Notes: generated by a model not told the origin, from the sequence alone. A stretch of DNA of 64,000 nt from Ruminiclostridium cellobioparum subsp. termitidis CT1112 (GCF_000350485.1 NZ_AORV01000060.1:62001-126000), one strand, 5' to 3'. Shown: positions 8,707-18,303, counted from the stretch's first letter. A program made the numbers and translations.

Positions 8707-11166
8707 TTAACAATGTACAATACGTTTTTGAGAGGGTAAAACAGCCTGCGAAACATGTGGGGAATACGCCGCTTTTGCCGTGACAATCCCATTTGAATGA
8801 CGGCCGCCCATCCTGATCTGCTTCACTTCACCCGGGAACAGGTCAAAATAATTATCCTCAAACCTCCACCCGAATTCATCCCCGTCATCGGAACCCAAAA
8901 GCTCAACACAGCGGGCAAATCTGTCAGTGGAAACCGAAAGTATATTATCCTTGCAGGACAGGGAAAGCTGTGCCTGGGGAAACACCAGATGGCGCTCGAT
9001 ATCCGCAAAATTATTTGCCGATCCAATTACATTTCCTTCACTGTCCTTAAGGCAGGCCCGTAAAAGCTTATCTCGGGTAAATTGTCCGAATTGGTCCAGG
9101 GTAGTAACCGGAACAGACTCACCCGCACCCACGTAGAACGGGCGGTCAAGTGAGCAGCAAACTTTATTTTCCCCCATATCGAACAAATGGGCGGTAAGTG
9201 TGCCCCGTACTTCTTTTGCGGTATCATTGACAATCCAGATATTGATGTGATCTGCAACTTCTATGGAAACCAGCAGCGGTTCATAGGCACGCTTCAAATA
9301 ATAATAGGGAATTCCGGGTTCTAGATAATAGTCAAGTATTGAGCTGTATATATGGGGAAATGTTGTATTCAGCTTCCATATGAGATGTCCTTTGCAGCCG
9401 CGGTGTGCAAACGGAGCCGAAACAGTTTTCCCCCGGCGGTATCTCTCCACCGACTCTTTAAGGTAACTGCCGGCAGCCACGCCAAACCGGTACACCATTT
9501 GCTCCGGATTAACCGCATCGTAGAACTGCTCAATGGGAGGAATTTTTTTGAAGGACTCCGCGGAAGTCACTTTCTCGAATTCTTCTGGCCACGGCAGGCT
9601 CCCATGTGTCAGAGGAACCGGCTGGGGCAGCTTATCGGTTTTTAAATAACGTTTCAGGCTCCTGACCGGGGGAAGTGATACCCGGAGATTTTCACTTACG
9701 AATTTAGGTATTTCACCGCCCGGCACATACCAGGAGTTGGTATAGCTGTGGGTATCTCCAAAATCCGGACTGTTTGTGTATGGGCCGCCGAACGGAGAAT
9801 TGACATGATAATATCTCCCGGGATCAAGCCGTGCACATAGATTTTTTAAATCGTATTCAAATAGCTGCGCCGCCCCATATTCCTCACCGGGCTTTGCAAA
9901 ATCCCTGCTCATAAAGCATTCATTTCCTCCGCACCACAGAAGTAAGGAGGGATGATGGCGCAGGCGCCTTATCTGGTATTCCGCTTCCTCTAATATCAGC
10001 TCGCGGACAGATTTTTCAGGCGGGTACTGTGCATGACCGCAAAAGAATTCCTGCCAGAGAAGGATACCCATCCGGTCGGCCAGCTCATACAAAATATCGC
10101 CGAATCTGTCCCCTTCTCCCCAAACCCTGAGTGTATTCATATTACAGTCAAAAGCCAGCTGCACTATTTCTTTCACTCTTTCGGGATTTTCACAGGCAGT
10201 ACGTCCGTCAACCGGAGTGAGATTGCCGCCCCACAGCTTAATCTGGCGTTTGTTGATTGTGAAATCCAGACATTCCACCATTTCAATCTTGCGGAAACCT
10301 ATCTGTTTTGTTTTTTTGTCCAGAAGCCGCCCGTCCTCCGAATACAGGCCCAGGCTGAAGCAATACAGCTCCTGCCGTCCGTAGCCCCGTGGCCACCAGA
10401 GCATGGGCTGCTGCAACAGTACGTCCAGAGCCTCTTCCACAGCAAAGTTGTATTCCAATTCCGTCCCGTCCGGACATGAAACGGTAAGCTCCAGCCGCTT
10501 TCCCCGCACATCCCCGGCAGTCAGGGCAGCTACGCAGACATCTGCGCGGTTTAACGTATCATTCAAGGAATAGTCAATGTCAAAATCAATAAGTTCAGCT
10601 TCATCAATCAGTTCAAGCGCTACCTCACCAAAGATCCCCACCTTCAAAAAATCAGGCTTTGCCCCCAGATATCCCGTGAAATCATGGAAGCTCTTTCGTA
10701 TATACCTGCTGGCTTCGGCCCTGGCAGGAGTGCCCTTCCGGAGTATTTCCCCTTCGAGTTGCCCAAGCCGCTCCACTACCGAATCAAAAACTACCTCAAG
10801 CTCATTCCTTTGACCCGGGCGTATGATGTCTTTCACATCATACCGGACAGGCAGATAACTGTCCGAATGCTTTCCTATTGCCACACCGTTTAAAAAAATT
10901 TCAGCCAGTGTGTCAAGGCCTTCAAACCCGATCCGTATTCCCCTTTCCCAGGCAGGGCACTCAAAGGAGGTCTGATAAATCCACTTTCGCCCGGATACCC
11001 AGCGGCAGCCGGCGGTATTTCCATATTGATACTCATCGTTGATAATTCCGTGACTGAAAAGGATATCATGTACCTGCGCAGGCATTTGAGGAATATCAAG
11101 CAAAGGATATTTATTTTCAGCATCCTTCAGTGTCCAGCCCGAATGTAATAAAATCTTCTGTTTCAT
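8707..11166 (-). CDS. GH2 beta-mannosidase-like glycoside hydrolase (copy 3)
   Basis: An 819-residue cytoplasmic GH2 enzyme and the first hydrolase of the operon, starting 20 bp after the permease gene. Catalytic residues seen are Asn415-Glu416 (LLLWCGGNE) and Glu492 (KFVSEN). The start at 11166 (MKQKILLHSGW) is preferred over a TTG at 11178 because GGTGA lies just upstream. The C-terminus is longer and more basic than in the other copies (ends SQKRIVHC). It shares the FARCVELxGxxDG and FEDNYFDLxPGE stretches with copies 1 and 2, so the three arose by duplication. Function inferred as beta-mannoside hydrolysis. Confidence 0.85.
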   Translation of the reverse strand: MKQKILLHSGWTLKDAENKYPLLDIPQMPAQVHDILFSHGIINDEYQYGNTAGCRWVSGRKWIYQTSFECPAWERGIRIGFEGLDTLAEIFLNGVAIGKHSDSYLPVRYDVKDIIRPGQRNELEVVFDSVVERLGQLEGEILRKGTPARAEASRYIRKSFHDFTGYLGAKPDFLKVGIFGEVALELIDEAELIDFDIDYSLNDTLNRADVCVAALTAGDVRGKRLELTVSCPDGTELEYNFAVEEALDVLLQQPMLWWPRGYGRQELYCFSLGLYSEDGRLLDKKTKQIGFRKIEMVECLDFTINKRQIKLWGGNLTPVDGRTACENPERVKEIVQLAFDCNMNTLRVWGEGDRFGDILYELADRMGILLWQEFFCGHAQYPPEKSVRELILEEAEYQIRRLRHHPSLLLWCGGNECFMSRDFAKPGEEYGAAQLFEYDLKNLCARLDPGRYYHVNSPFGGPYTNSPDFGDTHSYTNSWYVPGGEIPKFVSENLRVSLPPVRSLKRYLKTDKLPQPVPLTHGSLPWPEEFEKVTSAESFKKIPPIEQFYDAVNPEQMVYRFGVAAGSYLKESVERYRRGKTVSAPFAHRGCKGHLIWKLNTTFPHIYSSILDYYLEPGIPYYYLKRAYEPLLVSIEVADHINIWIVNDTAKEVRGTLTAHLFDMGENKVCCSLDRPFYVGAGESVPVTTLDQFGQFTRDKLLRACLKDSEGNVIGSANNFADIERHLVFPQAQLSLSCKDNILSVSTDRFARCVELLGSDDGDEFGWRFEDNYFDLFPGEVKQIRMGGRHSNGIVTAKAAYSPHVSQAVLPSQKRIVHC

Positions 11167-11186
11167 ATTTTTCACCAACCATTCTT

Positions 11187-12008
11187 TTAACCTTTTACAC
11201 TTCCGGAAATCAAGCCTTGAATCAGGTGTTTCGAACCAATACAGAACATACCTATAATAGGTATCGTTGATAATGCCAGCGACAAAATACGTGCCGCATA
11301 ATCAGTACGGTATTCGCTGCTTATCAATGCAATGGAAAGCGGGATGGTATAATACTTCTCATTGCTGATGGTAACCAGCGGAGTCATGTAGCTGTTCCAT
11401 GACCATAGGAACAACAGCAGGAAGATGGTAATAAGGGCTGAACGTATAATCGGCAGCACCAGCCGGAAAAAGATCACAAAATCATTACAGCCGTCGATCC
11501 TTCCGCTTTCTATAATTTCATTGGGAACCGAGGAAGATATATACTGTGTCATCCAGAATACTCCAAATGCGCTTGCCATACCTGAAAAAATCAGAGGCAA
11601 AAGAGTATTTATCCAGCCAAGCGCACGCATTTCAACCACAAATCCGATCAGGCCAAGCTGTTGAGGGATTGCCAGTGTTGCCACAATAAAAGCAAACAAC
11701 GGTTTCTTCCCTTTAAACTGGTATTTTGCAAAAGCATATCCTGTAAGAGCACTGATGAATACACCTCCCAAAGTGTTGCAAACTGAAACGATTATACTGT
11801 TTTTGTAAAAGACAAAAAAATTCTGTTTTAAAACGGTATGAAGATTTGTAAGAAAGTAGCCCCCTGGAAGCAGCTTGACTCCTGAATAAAGCTCTTCACT
11901 ATAATAAGTTCCCATAATAATCATCATGTAAAATGGAAGCAGGGCTGCCACTGAAAAGATCAGAACTACCAGATACACCGGCAGCCGCTTGATAAGTTTT
12001 ATTTCCAT
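11187..12008 (-). CDS. Carbohydrate ABC transporter permease (MalG type)
   Basis: A 273-residue inner-membrane permease with six predicted helices and the EAA loop used to contact the ATPase (EIIESGRIDGCNDFVIFFRL), close to the C-terminus. It ends GLISGSVKG, as is usual for MalG/UgpE-type CUT1 permeases. The start at 12008 has GGGGGGAG upstream; the longer frame would include it. It pairs with the MalF-type permease ending at 12038. No ATPase gene is present, as usual when a shared MsmX/UgpC-like ATPase encoded elsewhere serves several systems. Confidence 0.92.
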   Translation of the reverse strand: MEIKLIKRLPVYLVVLIFSVAALLPFYMMIIMGTYYSEELYSGVKLLPGGYFLTNLHTVLKQNFFVFYKNSIIVSVCNTLGGVFISALTGYAFAKYQFKGKKPLFAFIVATLAIPQQLGLIGFVVEMRALGWINTLLPLIFSGMASAFGVFWMTQYISSSVPNEIIESGRIDGCNDFVIFFRLVLPIIRSALITIFLLLFLWSWNSYMTPLVTISNEKYYTIPLSIALISSEYRTDYAARILSLALSTIPIIGMFCIGSKHLIQGLISGSVKG

Positions 12009-12037
12009 AAAACTCCCCCCTTTAAAAAATTCTGGTA

Positions 12038-12925
12038 TCATGCCATATCACTCTCACGGTTGATAAATTTGAATAAGAAGAAGGATACGATAGCTATAAT
12101 GATAAAAAGGCAATATGCCAGTGCTGACCCATATCCAAATTCAAAACCGTTAAATGCGGTTTCATAAAACCTCATTACTACCGTCATAACTGCCCGGTCG
12201 GGCCCGCCAATGGGCTGGGAGGTGGAGGAAAACAGCAGCTGGGGCTCATCAAACAGCTTGAATCCGTTAATGACACTTGTTACAATTACAAAGGTAAAGA
12301 TAGGGCGCAGCAGCGGAATTGTAATATGGGCGAAGGAATGCCGCCACTTGGCGCCATCAATCCTGGAGGATTCATAGAGCTCATCCGGTATGGTGGAAAG
12401 TCCCGACAGGAACATAATCATCATGTACCCAAAACCCTTCCATATTTCCATTATGACAACCACCCCACGGGAGGCCCATGCATTTCCAAGCCAGTATACC
12501 GAATCAATTCCAAGTAAATTCAGCAGTCCGTTTACAACGCCGCTCTTCCAGTCAAACATCAATTGAAATATGATTCCAATGGCAACCGGAGTTGTAATGT
12601 AGGGAAGAAAATTTATCAATTGGAAGGCTCCCCTGGTCTTTTTGAAAAAATCCTTGAGCAGTGTTGCCATTAATAAGCCCACTGAAATTTGGATCGGAGT
12701 ATTTACCAGCAGGAGCAGAGTTGTATTCCCCAGGGACTGATAAAAAAACTTATCCTGTGTAAACGTACGTATATAGTTTTTTAATCCGATAAAAGTGGCG
12801 GTGCCGATACCGTCCCACTGGGTAAAACTGATTGCCAGTGAAAAAATGATGGGAAATAAACCGAACGCGATGTAAAGAATAAAATAAGGTGCTATCATGG
12901 TATAAGGAATATATTTTTTTTTCAT
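12038..12925 (-). CDS. Carbohydrate ABC transporter permease (MalF type)
   Basis: A 295-residue membrane permease with six helices and the EAA loop ELYESSRIDGAKWRHSFAHI. N-terminal YTMIAPYFILYIAFGLFPI is typical of UgpA/MalF CUT1 permeases. The start at 12925 is chosen for GAGGTAA upstream; the track from 12967 has no ribosome site. It lies between the binding protein and the MalG-type partner and forms the import channel for the oligosaccharides handled by the GH2 enzymes. Confidence 0.92.
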   Translation of the reverse strand: MKKKYIPYTMIAPYFILYIAFGLFPIIFSLAISFTQWDGIGTATFIGLKNYIRTFTQDKFFYQSLGNTTLLLLVNTPIQISVGLLMATLLKDFFKKTRGAFQLINFLPYITTPVAIGIIFQLMFDWKSGVVNGLLNLLGIDSVYWLGNAWASRGVVVIMEIWKGFGYMMIMFLSGLSTIPDELYESSRIDGAKWRHSFAHITIPLLRPIFTFVIVTSVINGFKLFDEPQLLFSSTSQPIGGPDRAVMTVVMRFYETAFNGFEFGYGSALAYCLFIIIAIVSFFLFKFINRESDMA

Positions 12926-12955
12926 GTCTATTACCTCACTGAGTCTGATAATAAT

Positions 12956-12992
12956 CAGGGGATCCATATTTTACTACAGATCCCCTTGATCA
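12956..12992 (-). other. Intercistronic stem-loop between binding protein and permease
   Basis: GGGGATC pairs with GATCCCC, with A/T extensions, around a ~14-nt loop. It lies 26 bp past the binding-protein stop and before the permease. No T-run follows on the minus strand, so it is more likely a transcript stabiliser or partial terminator that keeps the binding protein in excess over the permeases. Confidence 0.6.
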
Positions 12993-13017
12993 TATACAAA
13001 TATATCTGTTTCAGATG

Positions 13018-14337
13018 TTATTTAGTGATGGCGGGCTGTTTGTTAACCAGATCATCCTCCATTTTGGAAATCATGTCATCAGCAGAAACATTTCCGTCCT
13101 TGGACGCATTGATTGTTTTAATTACAAGGTTGTAAGCATCATTGATATCCTGGTCATATTTGCTGGGAAGACGGACTCCTTTGATATTCGGCAATATGTC
13201 CTGACTGATTGCCTGCAAAACATCCTGCCCGGCAAAGTATTCATCCTTTGCACTGTAAAAATCAGCGTTTGCATACAGAGGTTTGAAAGGAGAAAAATTA
13301 CCCTTGAAATCCCTTTGGAGGGATGCACCTTTTTCGGAACCAAAGAAATATTTAATATATTCTACGGCAGCTTCCTTGTTAACCGCTTTCTGCGGAACTC
13401 CCATTACAGTGCCGCCCCATGGGAACGGACCGCCTGGAGGAAGCATAAAGCCCCATCTGTTTTTGCCGTCTTTATCATTGGATTTAATTGTAAACTCTAC
13501 AGACCAGTTGGCACACGGATAGAAAATATGTTCATTTCCTGCATAGGATGCGCCTTCTTCCGGAGAGTCAAAGTCAAGTACATCAACCATGCCGCTCTTT
13601 TTAAGTTCAATCAGCCTTTCAAGAATCGGCTTCATGGAAGTCTTCAGGTTCAGCTTGTCTCCATCGATAAAAGGATCGGTGGACTGACCCTTCAGCATGT
13701 TGCCCACTGCTCCCAGGCTTGAGAACATGAACACCTTGCCCTGTGATTTGGCCATGACATCCTTGCCCACCTTGATTACCGAATCCCAATCGGGTATCAG
13801 CTTTTCAAGTTCTTTAGGGTCGTCGGTGCCAAGGTATTGTTTTGCCAGTTCCCGTTTATAGGCCAAACCGGCAACCGACGGACATTCCGGTCCGACATAC
13901 TGCCCATCCTCGGAAGTTTCCAGGGGAATAAGATAATCAAGTACATTTGCCTTATCAAAGTTGTAGGGAGCTTTGGAAATATCCTCCCAAATGTTTAAAG
14001 AAAGAAGCTTTCCACGGAAAGTTGCTTCCAGCCATGCTATATCCGGCATATCACCGTCGGAGGCTAAGGTTGTCTGCAATTTTTGAGTCATATCTTTGCT
14101 CTGGACAGCTGTCAATTCAACAGTAATACCTGTCTCCTCGGTAAACTTGCTGTGCATTTGGGCACGTGAATCACTCTTGTCCCAACACCAAATATTGATT
14201 TTAGACGGTGCTCCGGCTGATGAAGCGGCCCCGCCCTGTGAAGTGTTCACAGGTTCCTTGGAAGCACATCCGCTGAAAGCTGACAATGTTAAGAATGACG
14301 AAACAGCTAGTGCTAAAACTCTGGTTCTTTTCTTCAT
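13018..14337 (-). CDS. Extracellular sugar-binding lipoprotein
   Basis: A 439-residue solute-binding protein of CUT1 ABC systems. It has a signal peptide with basic start (MKKRTRVLALAVSSF) and a lipobox ending FSGC at about residue 24, followed by a Ser/Ala-rich linker, so it is anchored outside the membrane. The mature domain has the family-1 look (INIWCWDKSDSRAQ, ITVELTAVQSKDMTQ). AGGAGG lies upstream of the ATG. It is the first gene of the transport/GH2 run and captures the oligosaccharide for the permeases downstream. Confidence 0.9.
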   Translation of the reverse strand: MKKRTRVLALAVSSFLTLSAFSGCASKEPVNTSQGGAASSAGAPSKINIWCWDKSDSRAQMHSKFTEETGITVELTAVQSKDMTQKLQTTLASDGDMPDIAWLEATFRGKLLSLNIWEDISKAPYNFDKANVLDYLIPLETSEDGQYVGPECPSVAGLAYKRELAKQYLGTDDPKELEKLIPDWDSVIKVGKDVMAKSQGKVFMFSSLGAVGNMLKGQSTDPFIDGDKLNLKTSMKPILERLIELKKSGMVDVLDFDSPEEGASYAGNEHIFYPCANWSVEFTIKSNDKDGKNRWGFMLPPGGPFPWGGTVMGVPQKAVNKEAAVEYIKYFFGSEKGASLQRDFKGNFSPFKPLYANADFYSAKDEYFAGQDVLQAISQDILPNIKGVRLPSKYDQDINDAYNLVIKTINASKDGNVSADDMISKMEDDLVNKQPAITK

Positions 14338-14471
14338 ATTGATTCCTCCTGATTTATTTGGGTTTATTAACGGGTCTGTTCGACAAGATCATTGTACTTT
14401 AATATTGAACCTAAAAATACATAACAAAAATATTAAAATTTATACATTTTTAAACCCCATAACAGAAATTA

Positions 14472-16262
14472 TCAATTCAGAATTTCTTCGTGCATCCCTT
14501 CCGTTTTAGTTATATCAACACTGGTGGTATTGCAAAAGAATGAAAAAGAAACTTTTGTACCTTTCTGAAATTCGCTTTCAATATTTAAAGAGGAGGAACT
14601 GCCATAAATTAACTGCAATCTGCTGTTAACATTGGAAAGTCCGATATGACCGCCCTCATCATCGGGTGTTCTGAGCTTTCTTTTCAAAAGCTCAAGCTCT
14701 TCCTGTGAGAATCCGCGTCCGTTATCCTCCACACACAGGGTAACGCAGTTTCCCGTCCGGTGGCAATGTACCGTAACACCGCATTTTTGCTGTGATGGAA
14801 CAATCCCATGGAAAATACTGTTTTCCACCAGGGGATAACAGATCATTCTGGGCAGTTCCATGTCAAGAAGCTCTTCGTCAACATTCCACACGACGTTTGG
14901 TATCTTGTTATAGCTGAACTGCAGAACACCCACATAATTATTGATATACTCCATTTCATTTTTCAGTGTGGTCATTGACTGGGGATTCACCCTCAGCATT
15001 GATCTCAGCAGCATGATAAAGGTTTTGGTCAGCCTGATGATATTGCCGAAATCTTCACGCCGTGCAAGACAAATAATACAATTAAGCGTATTGTAGATAA
15101 AATGCGGATTGATTTGATAGAGCAGCATTTTGATTTGCGTCTCATGTTCCTTTTTCTCACTTGTAATCAGCTCCTGAGTGTGCCGGTCTATATCTTCAAC
15201 CATTTTATTGAAAACCAGGGCCGCCTCTTCAATTTCATCTCCTGTGCTCAGGGATATATGCTCGTTCCTGCTGCCCCTGGAAACCCTCTGCATTCCCTTT
15301 ACCAGCGTCTCGAGAGGTACAACTATATTGGAAACAATTTTACTGATGACCGACAGCATGATTATAAGACAAATAATCACGATTCCAAGGATAATCTTAT
15401 TAATTTTGTTAAAGGATTCACTTATCTTATGACTTGAGATGGAATATACCACGTACCATCCATCCGTTCCCACCTTATCCTTGAAATAATAATTCTGGCG
15501 GTTTTGAAAAAAATTGGTTTCAGCACCGAACTGTTTTAGTTCGGATTCAAGATTTTTTTCCATACTGCTGCTGTATATTGTGTTGCCCAGATTGTCATGA
15601 AGTTCAATCTCAATTCCGGAGCTTTTATCAAATACGATTGGCTGTACAAGCTCGCTGTACCTGACAAGTACTATGAGCTTGCCGATGTGTTTATAGGAAG
15701 GCTGCTTGCTGTATATGTTATTAATATATGCAATGGCTTTCCACTCACCGCCTGAGCTGTTATACCTCACATTGTGTATTGAGGTAAAACCATTTTGCGA
15801 GCTTTCCAAAAAACCTTTATAGATGGGCTGCTTCAATAAATCGGAGTAGGTATGATTTAATTCTAAAACTTGATCGTAGCAATCGGTAACAAACATATCA
15901 TAAACAATATTATCTCTTAAAATTACATATTCCTTAAGCTTTTTTTCCAATCTCTGGACCATGGAATAATAATTATATGTGTTTTCCATCCGGTAATTAT
16001 CACAGGAAATCTGTACGGTGTCATCAAAAGAAATATTGCGTGCATAGGCCATAATTTCATCAAAACTGCCCGAAACCTGCTGGGACATTTTAATGACCAT
16101 ATCCCGGTTGCTATTGACAATGGACTGCTTGATTATGGGCTCCAAATAAAAATATATGGCCAGGCTGCACATTACCACAGAGAGAATGATTGCACATAGA
16201 ACCGCAGACAGAATCCTTAAAAAAATTCTGGTTTTTTTTCTAAAGAACATTTCTCTTCTCAT
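14472..16262 (-). CDS. YesM-type sensor histidine kinase
   Basis: A 596-residue membrane kinase: helix about 12-36, an extracellular sensor (about 40-285), a second helix (about 290-312), HAMP, then a His_kinase domain with His387 in QINPHFIYNTL, the N-box LVENSIFHGI and the ATP lid EDNGRGF. The start at 16262 (MRREMFF) has GGAGGA 6 nt upstream and overlaps the 3' end of the regulator gene by 23 nt, so the two are translationally coupled. It probably senses mannosides or loaded binding protein and phosphorylates the regulator encoded upstream. It ends 134 bp before the binding-protein gene. Confidence 0.9.
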   Translation of the reverse strand: MRREMFFRKKTRIFLRILSAVLCAIILSVVMCSLAIYFYLEPIIKQSIVNSNRDMVIKMSQQVSGSFDEIMAYARNISFDDTVQISCDNYRMENTYNYYSMVQRLEKKLKEYVILRDNIVYDMFVTDCYDQVLELNHTYSDLLKQPIYKGFLESSQNGFTSIHNVRYNSSGGEWKAIAYINNIYSKQPSYKHIGKLIVLVRYSELVQPIVFDKSSGIEIELHDNLGNTIYSSSMEKNLESELKQFGAETNFFQNRQNYYFKDKVGTDGWYVVYSISSHKISESFNKINKIILGIVIICLIIMLSVISKIVSNIVVPLETLVKGMQRVSRGSRNEHISLSTGDEIEEAALVFNKMVEDIDRHTQELITSEKKEHETQIKMLLYQINPHFIYNTLNCIICLARREDFGNIIRLTKTFIMLLRSMLRVNPQSMTTLKNEMEYINNYVGVLQFSYNKIPNVVWNVDEELLDMELPRMICYPLVENSIFHGIVPSQQKCGVTVHCHRTGNCVTLCVEDNGRGFSQEELELLKRKLRTPDDEGGHIGLSNVNSRLQLIYGSSSSLNIESEFQKGTKVSFSFFCNTTSVDITKTEGMHEEILN

Positions 16263-17790
16263 CTTTGCTCCTCCAGATAGAACGGCCGAAATCACTGGGC
16301 ATTTTCCCGGTTTCTTTTTTGAACATTTTACTGAAATACTGAATTGTCTGATAACCCACCATTTCACTCACTTCATATACCTTGTAGTTTCCGGTTTCCA
16401 GTAATTCCACGGCCTTATCCATGCGCACTTTGGTTAAATACGAAGAAAAGTTCATGCCAACTTCCCTTTTAAATAATTGACTGATATAAATCACACTGAT
16501 ATCAAGCTTTCTGGACAAGTCGGAAAGATTGACCTCTTCCTGGTAATGCTCATGTATATACTTGATGATATCCCGTATTTTTTTTGAGTACTGGGGCATA
16601 AGTGCCGCTTCCAATTTACCGATAGCCTCATTGTAGAGCTCAACCAGCTCATAAACATTCCCCGAACGGGAACAAAGAATAATATTGTCAAGGCGGTCAT
16701 GAAGACTTTCCAGGCCATTTTGATTATTGACATTGGCCAGTGTGTAAATAAGTTCATGCACACATTCGTCCAGAAGCTCCACACTTTTATACTGCACCAG
16801 TAAATCAGTGAACAATGCTAAAAGCTGCTTGTGCAACACCTCCCTGTTCATACCGGATATATTCTGTTTAGTAGCTTTTATCAGTTCTCTTACTTCCTCT
16901 GCCTTTCCATGTCCAGGTGGAATATCCTGTATATCAAGCACACAGTCTCCCTTATAAAAGACTTTTTGCCTGAGAATTTTTTTAGCCACTTTATATCCGT
17001 CTAAAATTTTATCCGTATGAAAAATATACGGTCCTATCCCCACAGCAGTATTTACTTCAAGAATCTTCGAGAAAGCGTCCTGCTGCTTTTTTACAAAAGC
17101 CCGGACAAAATCCCGGCTTCGCGCTTCACTTAAGGATTCAGGCACCTTCAAAAATATAACGTACTCCCGTGCTCCTATATCCACACTCTCAAATTCATAT
17201 TCAGACAGCATATCCTCCGTCGTTTCCTTCAAACGTTTGTATGCCGTCAAACCGTTCCCGGGGATTTCCCCCAATTCAACAACCATAACAATACTTCTGC
17301 CATGCCATCTGAAAAAATTATCCACTCCCTGACTGACAATATCTCCCCGCGTCAAATATTCCTTCAAAGACATGGATTTGGTAATTCTCCCCATATTCCT
17401 TTCTTTGTTCAAGGCAGCTTTTTGTTTTTCAAGTTCACATAAAAGAATTTCGTCATCCACCTCATGCTTTAGCACATAAGAATGGACATCCAAATAAAGA
17501 GCCTTTTTTGCGTATTCAAATTCTTCATAAGCAGTGAGCAAAATAAACTGTGCATGTGAGCCGGTTTTCCGTATCTGATCGATCATTTCCAGCCCTGACA
17601 TGACCGGCATCTTGATATCGGTAATAACTATGTCAGGATTATATCTGTGAAACATTGCGAGTCCCTCTTCGCCGTTTTTGGCCCCGGTGACAAGTTTATA
17701 TCCGTGTTTGGTCCAATCAATCAAATGTTCAATATCTTCACGGATTATGTCATTATCCTCTACAATTAATACTTTATACAAATTACACAT
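16240..17790 (-). CDS. YesN-type response regulator with AraC DNA-binding domain
   Basis: A 516-residue regulator: receiver domain (1-125) with acidic pocket EDN (11-13) and phospho-acceptor Asp58 in VITDIKMP, a long middle region, and two AraC helix-turn-helix motifs at the C-terminus (LSDLSRKLDISVIYISQLFK and YEVSEMVGYQTIQYFSKMFK). The start at 17790 has AGGTGG just upstream. The gene precedes its kinase and the transport operon, which it probably activates. A good promoter lies at 17834-17862. Confidence 0.9.
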   Translation of the reverse strand: MCNLYKVLIVEDNDIIREDIEHLIDWTKHGYKLVTGAKNGEEGLAMFHRYNPDIVITDIKMPVMSGLEMIDQIRKTGSHAQFILLTAYEEFEYAKKALYLDVHSYVLKHEVDDEILLCELEKQKAALNKERNMGRITKSMSLKEYLTRGDIVSQGVDNFFRWHGRSIVMVVELGEIPGNGLTAYKRLKETTEDMLSEYEFESVDIGAREYVIFLKVPESLSEARSRDFVRAFVKKQQDAFSKILEVNTAVGIGPYIFHTDKILDGYKVAKKILRQKVFYKGDCVLDIQDIPPGHGKAEEVRELIKATKQNISGMNREVLHKQLLALFTDLLVQYKSVELLDECVHELIYTLANVNNQNGLESLHDRLDNIILCSRSGNVYELVELYNEAIGKLEAALMPQYSKKIRDIIKYIHEHYQEEVNLSDLSRKLDISVIYISQLFKREVGMNFSSYLTKVRMDKAVELLETGNYKVYEVSEMVGYQTIQYFSKMFKKETGKMPSDFGRSIWRSKDEKRNVL

Positions 17791-17833
17791 ATTTCCACCT
17801 GCCTGTCCGCAAATTATTATACACATTAAACAA

Positions 17834-17862
17834 ATTATATACATTTAGTGCTGAATAAACAA
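17834..17862 (-). promoter_or_regulatory. Sigma-A-type promoter of the mannoside two-component genes
   Basis: On the minus strand TTGTTT (17857-17862) and TATAAT (17834-17839) are separated by exactly 17 bp. The -10 lies 44 bp upstream of the regulator start. Confidence 0.65.
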
Positions 17863-17990
17863 TAACCACAAATATGAAATTACCGTACTGTCATCTGCAA
17901 CCTTGACATTCGGCGCATTTGCCTCCGTTTTTGATATAAAGCATTGAACATTACGCCGTATATACGGTAATATAAAGTTGATCCCTAGGA

Positions 17991-18136
17991 TTGGAGCATG
18001 AACTCAACTTTGCAGTTAAATAGTTACACTGATTGTACCGGTACGCGAGACCCGGATGGTCGAGTCACTGCGACGGCAAGAAATGCTTGTTGTGAACCGT
18101 ACTATTTCAAGCAAGCGCTTTGTGTGCATACATTGA
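17991..18136. other. Structured, relatively GC-rich intergenic segment
   Basis: No gene is seen between 17791 and 18389. This part is richer in G and C than its surroundings and holds several short stems: GTACCGGTAC (18037-18046), GTCG/CGAC around 18058-18074, CAAG/CTTG around 18078-18091, and an AAGCGCTT box (18114-18121). It lies upstream of the AraC promoter. It may be a remnant of another element or an operator region; I do not recognise it. Confidence 0.35.
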
Positions 18137-18166
18137 TTGAAGGTAGTATGGAAGTACCAGTATAAT
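18137..18166 (+). promoter_or_regulatory. Probable promoter of the AraC-type regulator
   Basis: TTGAAG (18137-18142) and TATAAT (18161-18166) are 18 bp apart. Transcription from here would give a leader of roughly 215 nt before the start codon at 18390, which contains two strong structures. Confidence 0.55.
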
Positions 18167-18247
18167 AAGTAACAATAATAAGGCTTGGGAGATTAGCTTG
18201 AAAGACTTCACTTGCGTCCGTCTTCCAAAACTAACCTGTGAATTTAT

Positions 18248-18300
18248 GGCCGTGCGAAATATTCAAAGTATTTACCAATACTTTGAAAGCGCACATGGCC
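18248..18300 (+). other. Large hairpin in the AraC leader
   Basis: TTCAAAGTAT (18262-18271) pairs with ATACTTTGAA (18278-18287), and the flanks GGCCGTGCG and GCGCACATGGCC extend the stem with a few bulges. It falls inside the predicted leader, directly before the conserved SD-pairing element. Confidence 0.6.
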
Positions 18301-18303
18301 AAT

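Noticed and set aside
14338-14471. GTAAA-type promoter before the mannoside binding protein
   Set aside because: No GTAAA pair at 21 bp was found. A TGTATAA/TGTTATG pair at 20 bp is too weak to include, so this operon is probably controlled by different half-sites.
18113-18126. CcpA cre site
   Set aside because: Only the AAGCGCTT core fits; the outer TG..CA positions do not match well enough to call.
17991-18136. Group II intron or known riboswitch
   Set aside because: No domain V hairpin, reverse transcriptase or recognised aptamer core could be seen.
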